Below, one piece after another: positions 10,498 through 19,403 of a DNA stretch of 64,000 nt; within the stretch, counting starts at the first letter, position 1, and each line of letters opens with the position of its first letter. The stretch spans positions 124,001 through 188,000 of the forward strand of contig CALLWB010000013.1 of NCBI GenBank assembly GCA_938016265.1, written 5' to 3'. The notes beneath the pieces were generated by a model. The model made no database searches. It worked only from the letters and a program-made list of their open reading frames with translations, and was not told the DNA's origin. The DNA comes from an uncultured Saprospiraceae bacterium. Lineage in GTDB: Bacteria; Bacteroidota; Bacteroidia; Chitinophagales; Saprospiraceae. A program made the position numbers and the translations under genes.

Positions 10498-10690
10498 AGT
10501 TGTAGTTAGTTGTTTCTGAATGAAGTACGTTTAAAGATAGACCATTTAGTTAAGTAATTTAGCTAGATGGCAATCTTTTTTGTTTATGGCGGTTTTTTTA
10601 CTTATTTGAAATTGTTTGATTTGAATGTCGGGAGCAATGCTTGTGATATGTGCTGCCTAACTATAAACATAAACTTGAATTGAATAAAAT

Positions 10691-10730
10691 TAAAAAGAGC
10701 CATTTGCAATATTGCAAATAGCCCTTTTTA
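10691..10730 (-). terminator. terminator of the tmRNA gene
   Basis: An inverted repeat of about 19 bp (arms 10692-10710 and 10711-10729, with two G-T wobbles) ends in a T run when read on the minus strand, directly after the tmRNA 3' end. The core is the symmetric ATTTGCAAT/ATTGCAAAT. Confidence 0.8.
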
Positions 10731-10740
10731 ATTTTCTCTG

Positions 10741-11112
10741 TGGAGCTGCAGGGAGTCGAACCCTGGTCCAGACAAAGTGCTCGAAAGCCCTCTACATGTT
10801 TAGTTTCTGATTAATTTTCGTGTGTACTCAGGCTCAAAATCAGGGCCCTTGAGCACACCTTATCCTCTTTATTTCGTTGGTAAGCCGAGACTTCAAACCA
10901 ACTAGTCCGAATTTTTCGATGTTCCGTACAATCGCTATCAGACGGCGCTACTGAGGGAACAAAGGCCGTTTAGTTCCTAGAACTAAGCAGCCATGGCATA
11001 ATTTCTATCGCCATTTAAAATTGTTGTGAACGACCTATTTTACGAGTAGTTACGATCATGACTCGACATGCTAACAAACTAGCGACAAATGCTGTCGATA
11101 CCATTCAGCCCC
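10741..11112 (-). ncRNA. ssrA: tmRNA (transfer-messenger RNA)
   Basis: A 372-nt RNA that rescues stalled ribosomes by trans-translation. The 5' end GGGGCUGAAUGG pairs over 7 bp with the 3' end CAGCUCC plus discriminator A, forming the tRNA-like acceptor stem, and the T-arm GGGUUCGACUCCC is present near the 3' end. CCA is not encoded; CAG follows the discriminator, so CCA must be added afterwards. The internal reading frame (10983-11012) encodes the degradation tag GDRNYAMAA followed by TAG, possibly preceded by an N codon. The final YAMAA fits the YALAA-type degron, and other Cytophaga-like bacteria also use AMAA. Confidence 0.95.
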
Positions 11113-11135
11113 ATTGCTTTCAATGGAAAGGATTG

Positions 11136-11143
11136 CAAAGTTA
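11136..11143 (-). promoter_or_regulatory. -7 promoter box of the tmRNA gene
   Basis: Minus-strand TAACTTTG is an exact TAnnTTTG match, 23 bp before the mature tmRNA 5' end, which would give a precursor leader of roughly 15 nt. A TTTG lies upstream but at only ~16 nt, shorter than the usual 19-21. Confidence 0.55.
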
Positions 11144-11328
11144 TAAACTTTAACGAGACCAAAAAAGTTCCCGAGGTATAGTTATTAAGTAAAATAAGTT
11201 ATCGGGTTATTAAGTTGCAGTATAATCAGATGTCTTGCTCAATAACTTCAATACACACAATAACCGAGTAACTTAATTACCAAATAACTAAAAATTTAGT
11301 ATTTTGCCAGACATAAAAAAATTATATA

Positions 11329-12402
11329 ATGCATTATGTGTTTTTAGTTCATGGGGCAGGAGGAAAAGTGGCTGGTTGGTCAGTTCCTTTGGTGCAATCC
11401 ATCGATGTGCAAGCCAAAAGCATTCTAGGTGATGAGTTTGATACCGCCCGCCAAGGAGTAGAGTTTGTGGAGATTAACTATCATGAAATATTAGCTAATA
11501 ACATAAAAGAAATTTTAAAGGGAGGAGATTCCATTCCCAAAGTAAACGATTGGCTTAAAGCGGCTGAGGAACGCAGAAAATCAGGCGCAAATCTGGTTGA
11601 TGCCCCGGATGAACAAAGCCTTGCGGCAAATTTAGTCTTGGAGTTCTTGATGGATAGTCTAAGCTATATTTGGAATATTGATATGGCTCGATTTGTTTTG
11701 AACAAGATAGCAACTCAGGTTTTACCCGTCATTCAAAATTCTAATCAGGGAGACAAATTTTCCTTTGTCGGACATGGGATCGGATCAAAAATTTTGTTTG
11801 ACTTCCTTCACCAATTATACGGTGGCGATAAATCTCCTTACCAGCTGACGCCAGACGGCAGTCCGGCAATGGGCGCGCTCGAGGTAGATAGTTTATACCT
11901 GCTAGGCAATACCGCACACGGTCTCAGCAAAGTTAGTTTTGGAGGACAATACGATCAAAACAACTCCCACATCCGCTTGTACGACAGAATGGCCATTCCC
12001 CGACAGGGTGGAGTAGTGCGTGGCCATTACAGAATCATCAACCATCAGTATGACGCCATTAGTAAAATGGGCAAATCTGAAGAAGTACAAGATAAATTTG
12101 TCTCACAAAAAATCGAACTTACAAATGTCACTGCAATTTGGATGCATCAGGCAGCTCTTTATTTTGAGCATCCAGCAGTCAATCTTTCCATGATCGAAGA
12201 TTTTTACTTGCCTGCTGATAAAAAAGTAACGAATAAAGATCAAATCATTGCCAGCTACAATACCTCAAAAAATACCAGAAGCATTGCCGAAGACTTGAGT
12301 GATATCTTTGAAAATTATGGAGATGATCGAACATTCGACAGCAAAATTACGGTATTCGATTATCTGAAAAAGATGGCTGATGCTTTCTTGAAACCTGCTT
12401 AA
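11329..12402 (+). CDS. alpha/beta-hydrolase-like protein without nucleophile serine
   Basis: A 357-residue cytoplasmic protein (no signal peptide) with an alpha/beta-hydrolase look: the N-terminal strand and oxyanion loop FLVHGAGG (residues 5-12) and a nucleophile-elbow segment FVGHGIGSKILFDFL. The elbow reads G-H-G-I-G (148-152), so the residue that is normally the catalytic Ser is Gly150, coded GGG. Unless Ser153 substitutes, the protein is probably not a classical esterase and may act as a binding or scaffold protein. It lies 16 bp upstream of a secreted protein gene, suggesting an operon. I cannot assign a substrate. Confidence 0.7.
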   Translation: MHYVFLVHGAGGKVAGWSVPLVQSIDVQAKSILGDEFDTARQGVEFVEINYHEILANNIKEILKGGDSIPKVNDWLKAAEERRKSGANLVDAPDEQSLAANLVLEFLMDSLSYIWNIDMARFVLNKIATQVLPVIQNSNQGDKFSFVGHGIGSKILFDFLHQLYGGDKSPYQLTPDGSPAMGALEVDSLYLLGNTAHGLSKVSFGGQYDQNNSHIRLYDRMAIPRQGGVVRGHYRIINHQYDAISKMGKSEEVQDKFVSQKIELTNVTAIWMHQAALYFEHPAVNLSMIEDFYLPADKKVTNKDQIIASYNTSKNTRSIAEDLSDIFENYGDDRTFDSKITVFDYLKKMADAFLKPA

Positions 12403-12418
12403 CCCCAACAATCTTAGT

Positions 12419-13504
12419 ATGTTTTCCATTAAAAACAAAATGTCCTTTAGTATTCTCTTGATCTTACTTTGTATTGGTTGGAATCCCTTGTTTGGCCAAA
12501 CTGAAGCAAAAATCATTGAAGAATTTGAAGCATTAGAGGCAAAACAAAAGGATTCTGTTTATGTGGAAATGTGGGGAAAAATTCAATTGTTTACGAAAGT
12601 CACCGAACCGTTTTATCAGTTAGCAGGCGCAGAGCAGGGAATTGCTGATTTGAATGTTCCAGAACATATTTTTAAAATCGATCCTGAGTTTTTTCGATTT
12701 GCAGATGGCAAGAAAGACTGGTTGCAATACAGCTTTTCGTTGGTCAATGACCTAAATTTATACAAGAGTGCTCGAGTACCGACCATAGGAGGATTGGTTT
12801 TTATGACCTACAAGCTGAATGACGCATCCAGCTCAATAGCAAAGGCCATGGACAAGGACGCACCCATCCTCGAATCGAACAGTCTATTTGAGCCTCTAAT
12901 AAACGCAATCCTGGCCTTAAATTTTCAACAACTCATCGATAACACTGCCATTTACAGCAAAGAAGTCCGCGAAAATCTAGCTAAATACGAAACCAAATAT
13001 CAACCTGGATACCGAAATCGAAATATTTTGGACTATTTCTTGTCAGGAGGAATCAGAGGTATAAAGGAACGAAAAAAGCGAAAAAACGGAAAAAATGACA
13101 ACTCAGGGAACCTCACTTTTCTTGAACCTCCTGGGCGAATTGAACCAATTTTTCTAGCCAATCCTATCCTGTCTTTGGGATCGCCTTCCTTTAGCAAATT
13201 TAAAGATGATCCGAGTAGTTTGTATCTCCTTATGCAGATAATAGGGGTTGATTATTTCTCTGCAGATTATAGCAAGTTTTTTGGGGGCTCGATTATTCAT
13301 GCTTCACCAGTGAATACTGATTTTGAGTTTTTTACCCGACCTTACCTTGGACTGGAATTGCACTATAAGAATACTATAAACTTTGGAATGGGATGGGAAT
13401 ACAGTAGCATTGGAGCAGAAAGCACGGAAGATTATGGTTTTAAGCTCTTCCTTTCTGTTGCATTTTTTGATCGGTTGTTTAAGAAAAAAGAGTCTTCGCA
13501 ATAA
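12419..13504 (+). CDS. secreted protein of unknown function
   Basis: 361 residues with an N-terminal signal peptide (start MFSIKNKM or the Met eight codons later, cleavage near NPLFGQ). The middle is charged, with a Lys/Arg-rich patch (KERKKRKNGKND) around residue 220. The C-terminal third has alternating hydrophobic segments (FFTRPYLGLELHY, FGMGWEYSSIG, FKLFLSVAFF) that could be beta strands at the outer membrane. It follows the hydrolase-like gene by 16 bp and is likely cotranscribed. I do not recognise the family. Confidence 0.7.
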   Translation: MFSIKNKMSFSILLILLCIGWNPLFGQTEAKIIEEFEALEAKQKDSVYVEMWGKIQLFTKVTEPFYQLAGAEQGIADLNVPEHIFKIDPEFFRFADGKKDWLQYSFSLVNDLNLYKSARVPTIGGLVFMTYKLNDASSSIAKAMDKDAPILESNSLFEPLINAILALNFQQLIDNTAIYSKEVRENLAKYETKYQPGYRNRNILDYFLSGGIRGIKERKKRKNGKNDNSGNLTFLEPPGRIEPIFLANPILSLGSPSFSKFKDDPSSLYLLMQIIGVDYFSADYSKFFGGSIIHASPVNTDFEFFTRPYLGLELHYKNTINFGMGWEYSSIGAESTEDYGFKLFLSVAFFDRLFKKKESSQ

Positions 13505-13623
13505 CTTTTATAGTTGGAATTATTAACGACAATATTTTGTTTCAATTATGAAGGAATAATGGGAATGGCAGAGAAACTGTATTGTTGGTAAAGATAATTG
13601 TTTGATTTTTAGAATGGTATATC

Positions 13624-14376
13624 ATGAAGAATTTGATCTTAATATTAATGATTTTTGGTTTTTGCACAAATTTTAGTATTGCGCAAGATCTAACTCCCAA
13701 AGAAATCATGCAGAAGTCCGACGAGAAAGTAAGAGGAGATTACAATCAAGGAGAAATCAAAATGACCATCATCCGACCAGAATGGACCCGCGAAGTTCAA
13801 ATGAAATCGTGGTCCAGTGGAGAAGATTATTCCCTAATCTTAGTGACAGCCCCTGCCAGAGACCGAGGCACCGCCTTCCTCAAAAGAGACACCGAAATGT
13901 GGAATTGGCAACCCACCATCGACCGTACCATAAAAATGCCGCCGTCTATGATGTCGCAAAGCTGGATGGGCTCCGATTTTACCAACGATGACCTGTCTAG
14001 GGGAACATCTACCGTCAACGACTTCACCCAATCAATCGTCAGCGAAGAAAATATCGATGGCAGAGATTGCTGGATACTCGAGTTAGTCCCAAAAGAAGGA
14101 GTACCAGTAGTCTGGGGTAAAATAAAAACATGGATAGACCAAAAAGACTTTATCCAAATGAAAACAGAATTTTACGACGAAGATGACTATCTCGTAAACA
14201 CTATGCTAGGAAAAGATATTCAAGAATTAGGCGGTAAGTTGCTGCCCAGAATATTGGAAGTTATCCCCGCAGAAGAAGAAGGACATAAAACGGTAATAGA
14301 ATACTTATCCTTGAGTTTTGATGAACCTTTGAAGGATTCGTTTTTCTCTATTCAAAATATGAAAAGAGTGCGATAA
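13624..14376 (+). CDS. LolA-like outer-membrane lipoprotein-sorting protein
   Basis: 250 residues with a signal peptide (cleavage near NFSIAQ). The pattern DLTPKEIMQKSDEKVRG ... GEIKMTIIRPEW ... LILVTAPARDRGTAFLKRDTEMWNW ... IKMPPSMM is that of the LolA-like family annotated as outer membrane lipoprotein-sorting protein (PF17131 type), a periplasmic half-open barrel that binds lipids. It is the first gene of a group with two FtsX-like permeases, an ATPase and a barrel protein, so it probably carries the exported lipid or lipoprotein across the periplasm. The 37-bp gap to the next gene fits cotranscription. Confidence 0.85.
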   Translation: MKNLILILMIFGFCTNFSIAQDLTPKEIMQKSDEKVRGDYNQGEIKMTIIRPEWTREVQMKSWSSGEDYSLILVTAPARDRGTAFLKRDTEMWNWQPTIDRTIKMPPSMMSQSWMGSDFTNDDLSRGTSTVNDFTQSIVSEENIDGRDCWILELVPKEGVPVVWGKIKTWIDQKDFIQMKTEFYDEDDYLVNTMLGKDIQELGGKLLPRILEVIPAEEEGHKTVIEYLSLSFDEPLKDSFFSIQNMKRVR

Positions 14377-14413
14377 ACTAAAAACACCAATACCTGCTTT
14401 TGCAGTACACATT

Positions 14414-15634
14414 ATGATCCTAAAACTTGCCTTAAGAAATGTCTGGCGTAATAAAAGACGTACTTTTATTACGATCGGAGCCGTCGCTTTTGCGGTGTTT
14501 CTCTCCAGCTTTATGCGCTCGTTCCAAAAAGGAGCCTGGGACAACGTTATCGACAATTCGGTCAATTTATTTTTTGGATATGCTCAAATCCATAGCGAAG
14601 GATATTGGGACGACCAAACTATTGACAACTCCATGATCTATTCCGAGGAGCTGAAAAATGTTTCCTCTAACATAGAAAAAGTAAAAGGCCAAGCTCCTAG
14701 AATGGAGTCCTTTGCGCTCGCTTCTGCAGGCGATCTCACTCAAGGAGTTATGGTCATTGGCATAGATCCTGAAAAAGAGCATCACCTTACCGGTATCAAA
14801 GACAAAATCATAGCAGGCAACTATCTGGACAAACAAGGGACGATCATCGCAAGTGGAATTGCAAAAAAACTAAAACTGAGTGTTGGAGACACGCTAATAC
14901 TTATTTCTCAAGGATATCATGGCGCAAATGCAGCTGGCAAATTTGCCATAGAAGGAATTTTCAAATATGCATTGCCTGATCTAAACAAACGATTGGTCTA
15001 CTTACCCTTGGCAGCTGCGCAAGATTTTTACGCTGCAGAAGGTAGAATTACCACCCTGGCCCTGAAAATTGACAACTCAAGCGATGTTCCTGATGCAATA
15101 TCAGGACTAAAACAAAATCTTGATCTAATCAAGTATGAAGTGTTGGACTATAAGGAATTAATCCCGGAATTGGTGCAAGCCAGGCAAGTAGATGAGGCTG
15201 GAGGATTGATTACTTTAGGAATTTTATATACCCTTATTGCTTTTACTATTTTTGGGACAATCCTTATGATGACCAAGGAACGCAGCTACGAGTTTGGAGT
15301 ACTTACAGCTATTGGTATGGAGCGGTGGAAACTGTTTTTAGTAATTTTTACAGAGACGACAATTGTGGCTTTAATGGGAGCGTTGGTTGGTATATTGATG
15401 GCAGTACCGCTTGTATATTATTTGCATTTGAATCCTGTAGATTTGTCTGCGATGGGAGAGGAGGTTACTGCAGTTTATGAAAAATTTGGGATGGAACCGG
15501 TTATTCCTTCCGCTTTTAGTCCACTAATTTTCCTGAGACAGGCTTGGGTTATTTTTCTGGTTACTTGTGTTCTTGGGCTATATCCTTTGTTCAAAATTCT
15601 TAAACTGCAACCTGTAAAGGCAATGCGCAGTTAA
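14414..15634 (+). CDS. ABC transporter permease (FtsX/MacB/LolE type)
   Basis: 406 residues with the standard MacB/FtsX layout: a first membrane helix after LALRNVWRNKRRTFITIGAVAFAVFLSS, a periplasmic domain of about 220 residues, then three membrane helices (IAFTIFGTILMM, VIFTETTIVALMGALVGILMAVPLVY, AWVIFLVTCVLGLYPL) and the typical ending LKILKLQPVKAMRS-like. It is paralogous to the permease at 17498-18709, and the two probably pair as a LolC/LolE-like heterodimer with the ATPase at 18720. Confidence 0.9.
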   Translation: MILKLALRNVWRNKRRTFITIGAVAFAVFLSSFMRSFQKGAWDNVIDNSVNLFFGYAQIHSEGYWDDQTIDNSMIYSEELKNVSSNIEKVKGQAPRMESFALASAGDLTQGVMVIGIDPEKEHHLTGIKDKIIAGNYLDKQGTIIASGIAKKLKLSVGDTLILISQGYHGANAAGKFAIEGIFKYALPDLNKRLVYLPLAAAQDFYAAEGRITTLALKIDNSSDVPDAISGLKQNLDLIKYEVLDYKELIPELVQARQVDEAGGLITLGILYTLIAFTIFGTILMMTKERSYEFGVLTAIGMERWKLFLVIFTETTIVALMGALVGILMAVPLVYYLHLNPVDLSAMGEEVTAVYEKFGMEPVIPSAFSPLIFLRQAWVIFLVTCVLGLYPLFKILKLQPVKAMRS

Positions 15635-15649
15635 CAATAAAACAACCAA

Positions 15650-15711
15650 TCTTAGTTTCTTTCAAAAGATAATTATCAAATTGTAGGAAAATATTTGATT
15701 AGAAACTAAGA
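15650..15711. repeat. long nested inverted repeat between permease and S74 gene
   Basis: TCTTAGTTTCT (15650-15660) is repeated in inverse at 15701-15711, and inside it ATCAAAT is mirrored by ATTTGAT. The resulting stem-loop sits 16 bp after the permease stop and well before the S74 gene. It lacks a clear T run, so it may be an RNA processing or pausing structure, or a trace of the event that placed the S74 gene here. Confidence 0.5.
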
Positions 15712-15793
15712 AACAGTCAAGTAGGTTACCTTTTTTTGTTTTACATTAGATATAATATTATCAATCCCTTATTAATGTAAAACCCAATTCAAA

Positions 15794-17452
15794 ATGAAAA
15801 TCACACTAACAATTTTAGGTTTAGTTTTAAGCTTAAGCTTAATGGCTCAAAATAATATAGGTATTGGAACAGCCGCTCCAAATCCACAAGCAATTTTAGA
15901 TATTGAATCTACCGACAAGGGCGTCCTTGTTTCCAGATTGACCACAATAGCTAGAAACACACTAGGCAGCGCACTAACTAATACAGAAGACGGCATGTTA
16001 GTTTATGACAAAGATCTCACTTCATTTTTCTATTGGGATGGTCCAAATTTACAATGGGTAAAAGTAGGTACTGGTTCAGGTGATAACTGGGGCACCGACG
16101 TCGTAAACACAAGCGGCGCCAACCTCACCGGAGACGGAACGGCAGCCAATCCGCTGGTAGTAACAGACAACGATAGCGACCCAAACAACGAGATCGAATT
16201 ACCTTCTTCCGCCAACACAGGGCAAGTCCTAAGCTGGGATGGAACAGACTGGGTCGCTCAAAATGCAGCACCCGGAGCAGATAACTGGGGCACCGACGTG
16301 GTAAACACAAGCGGCGCCAACCTCACCGGAGACGGAACGGCAGCCAATCCACTGGTAGTAACAGACAACGATAGCGACCCAAACAACGAGATTCAAGATT
16401 TAAGCTTAAATACTAGCACCAACATGTTATCATTATCTAATGATCCTTCGGCAGTAAATTTGAATTCCTTTTTAGATAATACAGACAATCAAAACATAGC
16501 AGGCTCAAGTTTTAATGGGGTAACTGGGAATCTGGTGGTTGGCATACAGAACGGAAGTAGCGAAACAATTGACCTTAGTATTTTGAAAGGGCATGACTGG
16601 TATAAAGGAGGTACTTCAACAATTCCAAGTACTATATTAGAGGATATTTATACTTACGGAAATGTAGGTATAGGACTTTCCCAGCCAACAGAGTTACTTG
16701 AATTAAGCAATGGAGGTATTCAGTTAAATCAACAAAATGGAATCGGATTTGGCGGAGCCTATCCATACGAAAGCCTTCCTACTTCGGGTGATGCTGCAAA
16801 AATTTATTTTGACCTTGTCACTGACTTTACAACAAACCCCAACAATGATTTTTTGATGATTGAAAAAACAGATGGCAATAATCCAGTTCCGGATGGTGGT
16901 ATTGCTTTTTCAATGATAGGTACGGGTAATGTTAGACAAGTTCCTATGTTGATTTTTGGAGATGGTCGCGTAGGTATTGGGACCACTGCACCTTCTACTC
17001 TTCTGCAAGTCAATGGCACAGCAAGCAAACCAGGTGGTGGAGCTTGGACAACCACTTCCGATAGAAGGACAAAAAAAGACATCACTGATTTTTCGGACGG
17101 GCTAGATGTTCTTACAAAAATCAATCCTGTTACCTACAAGTACAATGGATTGTACAATACACCAGATAATGATACCAATTATGTTGGAATAATTGCTCAG
17201 GATGTAAAAGAAGTCGCTCCATATATGATCGGGGCACATCAGATCGAAAAAAGTAGTGATTCGAAGGTAAAAGAAGAGATTTTAAATTATGATGGTGGAA
17301 CTTATATGCTTTATATCCTTGTTAACTCTGTAAAAGAACAGCAACAACATATAAAGAATTTGGAAAAAAGGCTACTTGAAGAACAATTGAAAAATTCGAA
17401 AGAAATGGAAGCCTTAAAAGCAGAAATCAATCAATTGAAAGTCAGTCAGTAA
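15794..17452 (+). CDS. secreted tail-fibre-like protein with peptidase S74 chaperone domain
   Basis: 552 residues. A signal peptide (LSLSLMAQ) is followed by a domain typical of Bacteroidota surface fibres (NIGIGTAAPNPQAILDIESTDKG). Two copies of a 38-residue unit beginning DNWGTDVVNTSGANLTGDGT follow. The C-terminal ~130 residues match the intramolecular chaperone of endosialidase tail fibres (S74): TSDRRTKKDI, VLTKINPVTYKYN, YVGIIAQDVKEVAP, then a coiled coil (about 520-552). In phage the S74 domain trimerises the fibre and cleaves itself off. The location, between two permease genes of one transporter, is unexpected; 46 bp separate its end from the second permease. Confidence 0.85.
   Translation: MKITLTILGLVLSLSLMAQNNIGIGTAAPNPQAILDIESTDKGVLVSRLTTIARNTLGSALTNTEDGMLVYDKDLTSFFYWDGPNLQWVKVGTGSGDNWGTDVVNTSGANLTGDGTAANPLVVTDNDSDPNNEIELPSSANTGQVLSWDGTDWVAQNAAPGADNWGTDVVNTSGANLTGDGTAANPLVVTDNDSDPNNEIQDLSLNTSTNMLSLSNDPSAVNLNSFLDNTDNQNIAGSSFNGVTGNLVVGIQNGSSETIDLSILKGHDWYKGGTSTIPSTILEDIYTYGNVGIGLSQPTELLELSNGGIQLNQQNGIGFGGAYPYESLPTSGDAAKIYFDLVTDFTTNPNNDFLMIEKTDGNNPVPDGGIAFSMIGTGNVRQVPMLIFGDGRVGIGTTAPSTLLQVNGTASKPGGGAWTTTSDRRTKKDITDFSDGLDVLTKINPVTYKYNGLYNTPDNDTNYVGIIAQDVKEVAPYMIGAHQIEKSSDSKVKEEILNYDGGTYMLYILVNSVKEQQQHIKNLEKRLLEEQLKNSKEMEALKAEINQLKVSQ
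16082..16392 (+). repeat. 113-bp direct repeat within the S74 gene
   Basis: 16082-16194 and 16280-16392 are identical except for two bases that I can see (C/G in the GACGT codon region, G/A in the later CCG/CCA codon), with a period of 198 bp (66 codons). The near-identity at synonymous sites points to a recent duplication or gene conversion. Confidence 0.85.
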
Positions 17453-17497
17453 GTTTTATTTGTAGGGGAAATCGAATCATCCTAATAAAAAAGCAAT

Positions 17498-18709
17498 ATG
17501 TTACCCAAAATAGCATGGCGAAATGTTTGGCGATCAAGAGCCCGCTCCTTTGTGGTTATTGGAGCAGTATTACTAGGTGTATGGGCGTTTATTACTATGA
17601 TTTCTTTCTCTCTTTCCCTGACAAAAAACTATGTAGACGATGCCATTCGTTTTCAAACTTCCCATATTCAGATTCACCATCCCGATTTTGAGGAAGACAA
17701 GGGGTTGCAATTTTTACTAGACGAAAAAGTCTTTGACAAAGCAAAAAGTCAACCATCTGTCCAAGTGGCCGCCCGCCGAACCATTGTGAACGGAATGATC
17801 AAATCGAGCAGGGGAGCACGTGGTATTACAATAAAAGGGGTAGAACCCGAGGAAGAACTAACACTAACCACCATCAACGAAAAACTGATAGAAGGCAGGT
17901 ATTTCCAAAAAGGAAAAACAAACGAAATACTGATCAGCACAAAAATGGCGGAAAAGCTAAAGCTGAAACTTCGAAAAAAAGTTGTCCTGCAGTTCCAAGA
18001 CTTCAAAGGGGATATAACGGCGGGCTCCTTCCGAATCGTTGGGCTGTTTAACACCGGCAATACCGTGGCGGACCTAGGAATGGTGATGGTCAACAGGTCA
18101 GACATCAATCGTATTCTGGGTAATGAAAATACCCTTCATGAAATTGCTATTCAATTAAAAAATGCTTCCAATGACTTGGAATCTGCCCAGGAAAACCTAG
18201 TAACAAGTTTGCCCAACACCACGATCAAAAATTATCGGCAAATTTCCCCAGACATCCAGTTATACGAATCGCAGATTTATATCAGTGTGTCCGTTTTGCT
18301 ATTTATTTTTATGCTGGCCTTGGTTTTTGGAATTTTGAATACGATGTTAATGGCAGTGCTGGAACGTACCAAAGAACTAGGAATGCTAATGGCAGTTGGA
18401 ATGAGTAAGGGGCGTGTATTCCTTATGATTGTCCTAGAGACGATTATGCTTGGATTAGTTGGGGCGCCGCTAGGGCTTGGAGCAGGATGGCTAACTGTAC
18501 GATATCTGAATAAAACAGGTATTGATCTCGGAGGCTACGCAGAGGGATTCGAACGATTTGGATTGAGTACAATGATCCGACCAGAATTGGAGACTGAACT
18601 GTATTTTATTCTAATGGTTGCTGTATTCTTCACTGCTTTGCTTGCCTCTTTATATCCTGCTTATCGAGCAATAAAACTAAAACCGATGGAAGCGATTCGA
18701 AAAATATAA
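17498..18709 (+). CDS. ABC transporter permease (FtsX/MacB/LolC type)
   Basis: 403 residues with the same architecture as the permease at 14414: AWRNVWRSRARSFVVIGAVLLGVWAF at the N-terminus, a periplasmic domain (about 45-260), and three C-terminal helices (SVLLFIFMLALVFGILNTML, VFLMIVLETIMLGLVGAPLGLGAG, LYFILMVAVFFTALLASLYPAY) ending KPMEAIRKI. It lies 10 bp before the ATPase gene and is clearly in one operon with it. Probable function: extraction of a lipid or lipoprotein from the inner membrane for delivery through the LolA-like protein. Confidence 0.9.
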   Translation: MLPKIAWRNVWRSRARSFVVIGAVLLGVWAFITMISFSLSLTKNYVDDAIRFQTSHIQIHHPDFEEDKGLQFLLDEKVFDKAKSQPSVQVAARRTIVNGMIKSSRGARGITIKGVEPEEELTLTTINEKLIEGRYFQKGKTNEILISTKMAEKLKLKLRKKVVLQFQDFKGDITAGSFRIVGLFNTGNTVADLGMVMVNRSDINRILGNENTLHEIAIQLKNASNDLESAQENLVTSLPNTTIKNYRQISPDIQLYESQIYISVSVLLFIFMLALVFGILNTMLMAVLERTKELGMLMAVGMSKGRVFLMIVLETIMLGLVGAPLGLGAGWLTVRYLNKTGIDLGGYAEGFERFGLSTMIRPELETELYFILMVAVFFTALLASLYPAYRAIKLKPMEAIRKI

Positions 18710-18719
18710 AAATTAACCT

Positions 18720-19403
18720 ATGTCTATTATAAAAATTGAATCTGTTCACAAAACCTACAATCCAGAAAAGATTCCAGTTCATGCGCTGCGAGGAGTCGAC
18801 CTTTCTATAGAGAAAGGGGAGTTTACTGCTATTGTTGGGCCTTCTGGTTCTGGAAAAACGACGCTATTAAACATTATTGGAGGACTGGATCGGCCGTCAC
18901 AAGGAAAAATCACCATTAACAACAAGGACATTTCTACCTTGTCGGACAATGATATGATCAAATTTCGGAAGGATAATATTGGTTTTGTCTTTCAAGCCTA
19001 CAACCTCATCCCAGTATTGACAGCCCGCGAAAATGTAGAGTTTGTGATGGTCCTGCAAAACAAATCCCAAAAAGAGCGCGACCACCGCGCCAACGAACTC
19101 CTGGAAGTGGTCGGTCTGGCAGACAAAAAAGACAATCGACCCTCCGAATTATCAGGTGGGCAGCAGCAGAGAGTCGCAGTAGCTCGTGCCCTTGCCTCCA
19201 AGCCAGCATTCGTCCTGGCAGACGAACCGACTGCCAATCTGGACTCCGCGTCCACCGCCTCTCTACTCGATATGATGGCAAATTTGAACAAAGAAGAAGG
19301 AATGACCTTCGTTTTCTCCACCCATGACCAACGGGTAATCGACCGAGCAAGAAGGGTAGTAACACTAGTAGACGGCAAAATAGAAAGTGATGAAACTCGC
19401 TAA
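18720..19403 (+). CDS. ABC transporter ATP-binding protein (LolD/MacB type)
   Basis: 227 residues containing Walker A GPSGSGKT (40-47), Q-loop FVFQAYNLIPVLTARENV, signature LSGGQQQRVAVARAL (144-158), Walker B VLADEPTANLD (165-175) and the switch histidine in FSTHD. The length and the NLIPVLTA/ENVE motif are those of the LolD/MacB/FtsE group. It powers the two permeases; its 3' end overlaps the start of the barrel gene. Confidence 0.95.
   Translation: MSIIKIESVHKTYNPEKIPVHALRGVDLSIEKGEFTAIVGPSGSGKTTLLNIIGGLDRPSQGKITINNKDISTLSDNDMIKFRKDNIGFVFQAYNLIPVLTARENVEFVMVLQNKSQKERDHRANELLEVVGLADKKDNRPSELSGGQQQRVAVARALASKPAFVLADEPTANLDSASTASLLDMMANLNKEEGMTFVFSTHDQRVIDRARRVVTLVDGKIESDETR

Noticed and set aside
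11170-11300. Repeated TTATTAAGT/AACTTAAT motifs between tmRNA and hydrolase gene
   Set aside because: They are simple AT-rich similarities with imperfect symmetry; nothing distinguishes them from the base composition, though an operator cannot be excluded.
15794-17452. Prophage remnant suggested by the S74 fibre gene
   Set aside because: No other phage gene (integrase, terminase, capsid, lysis) is nearby, and such fibre-like proteins with signal peptides are common in Bacteroidota chromosomes.
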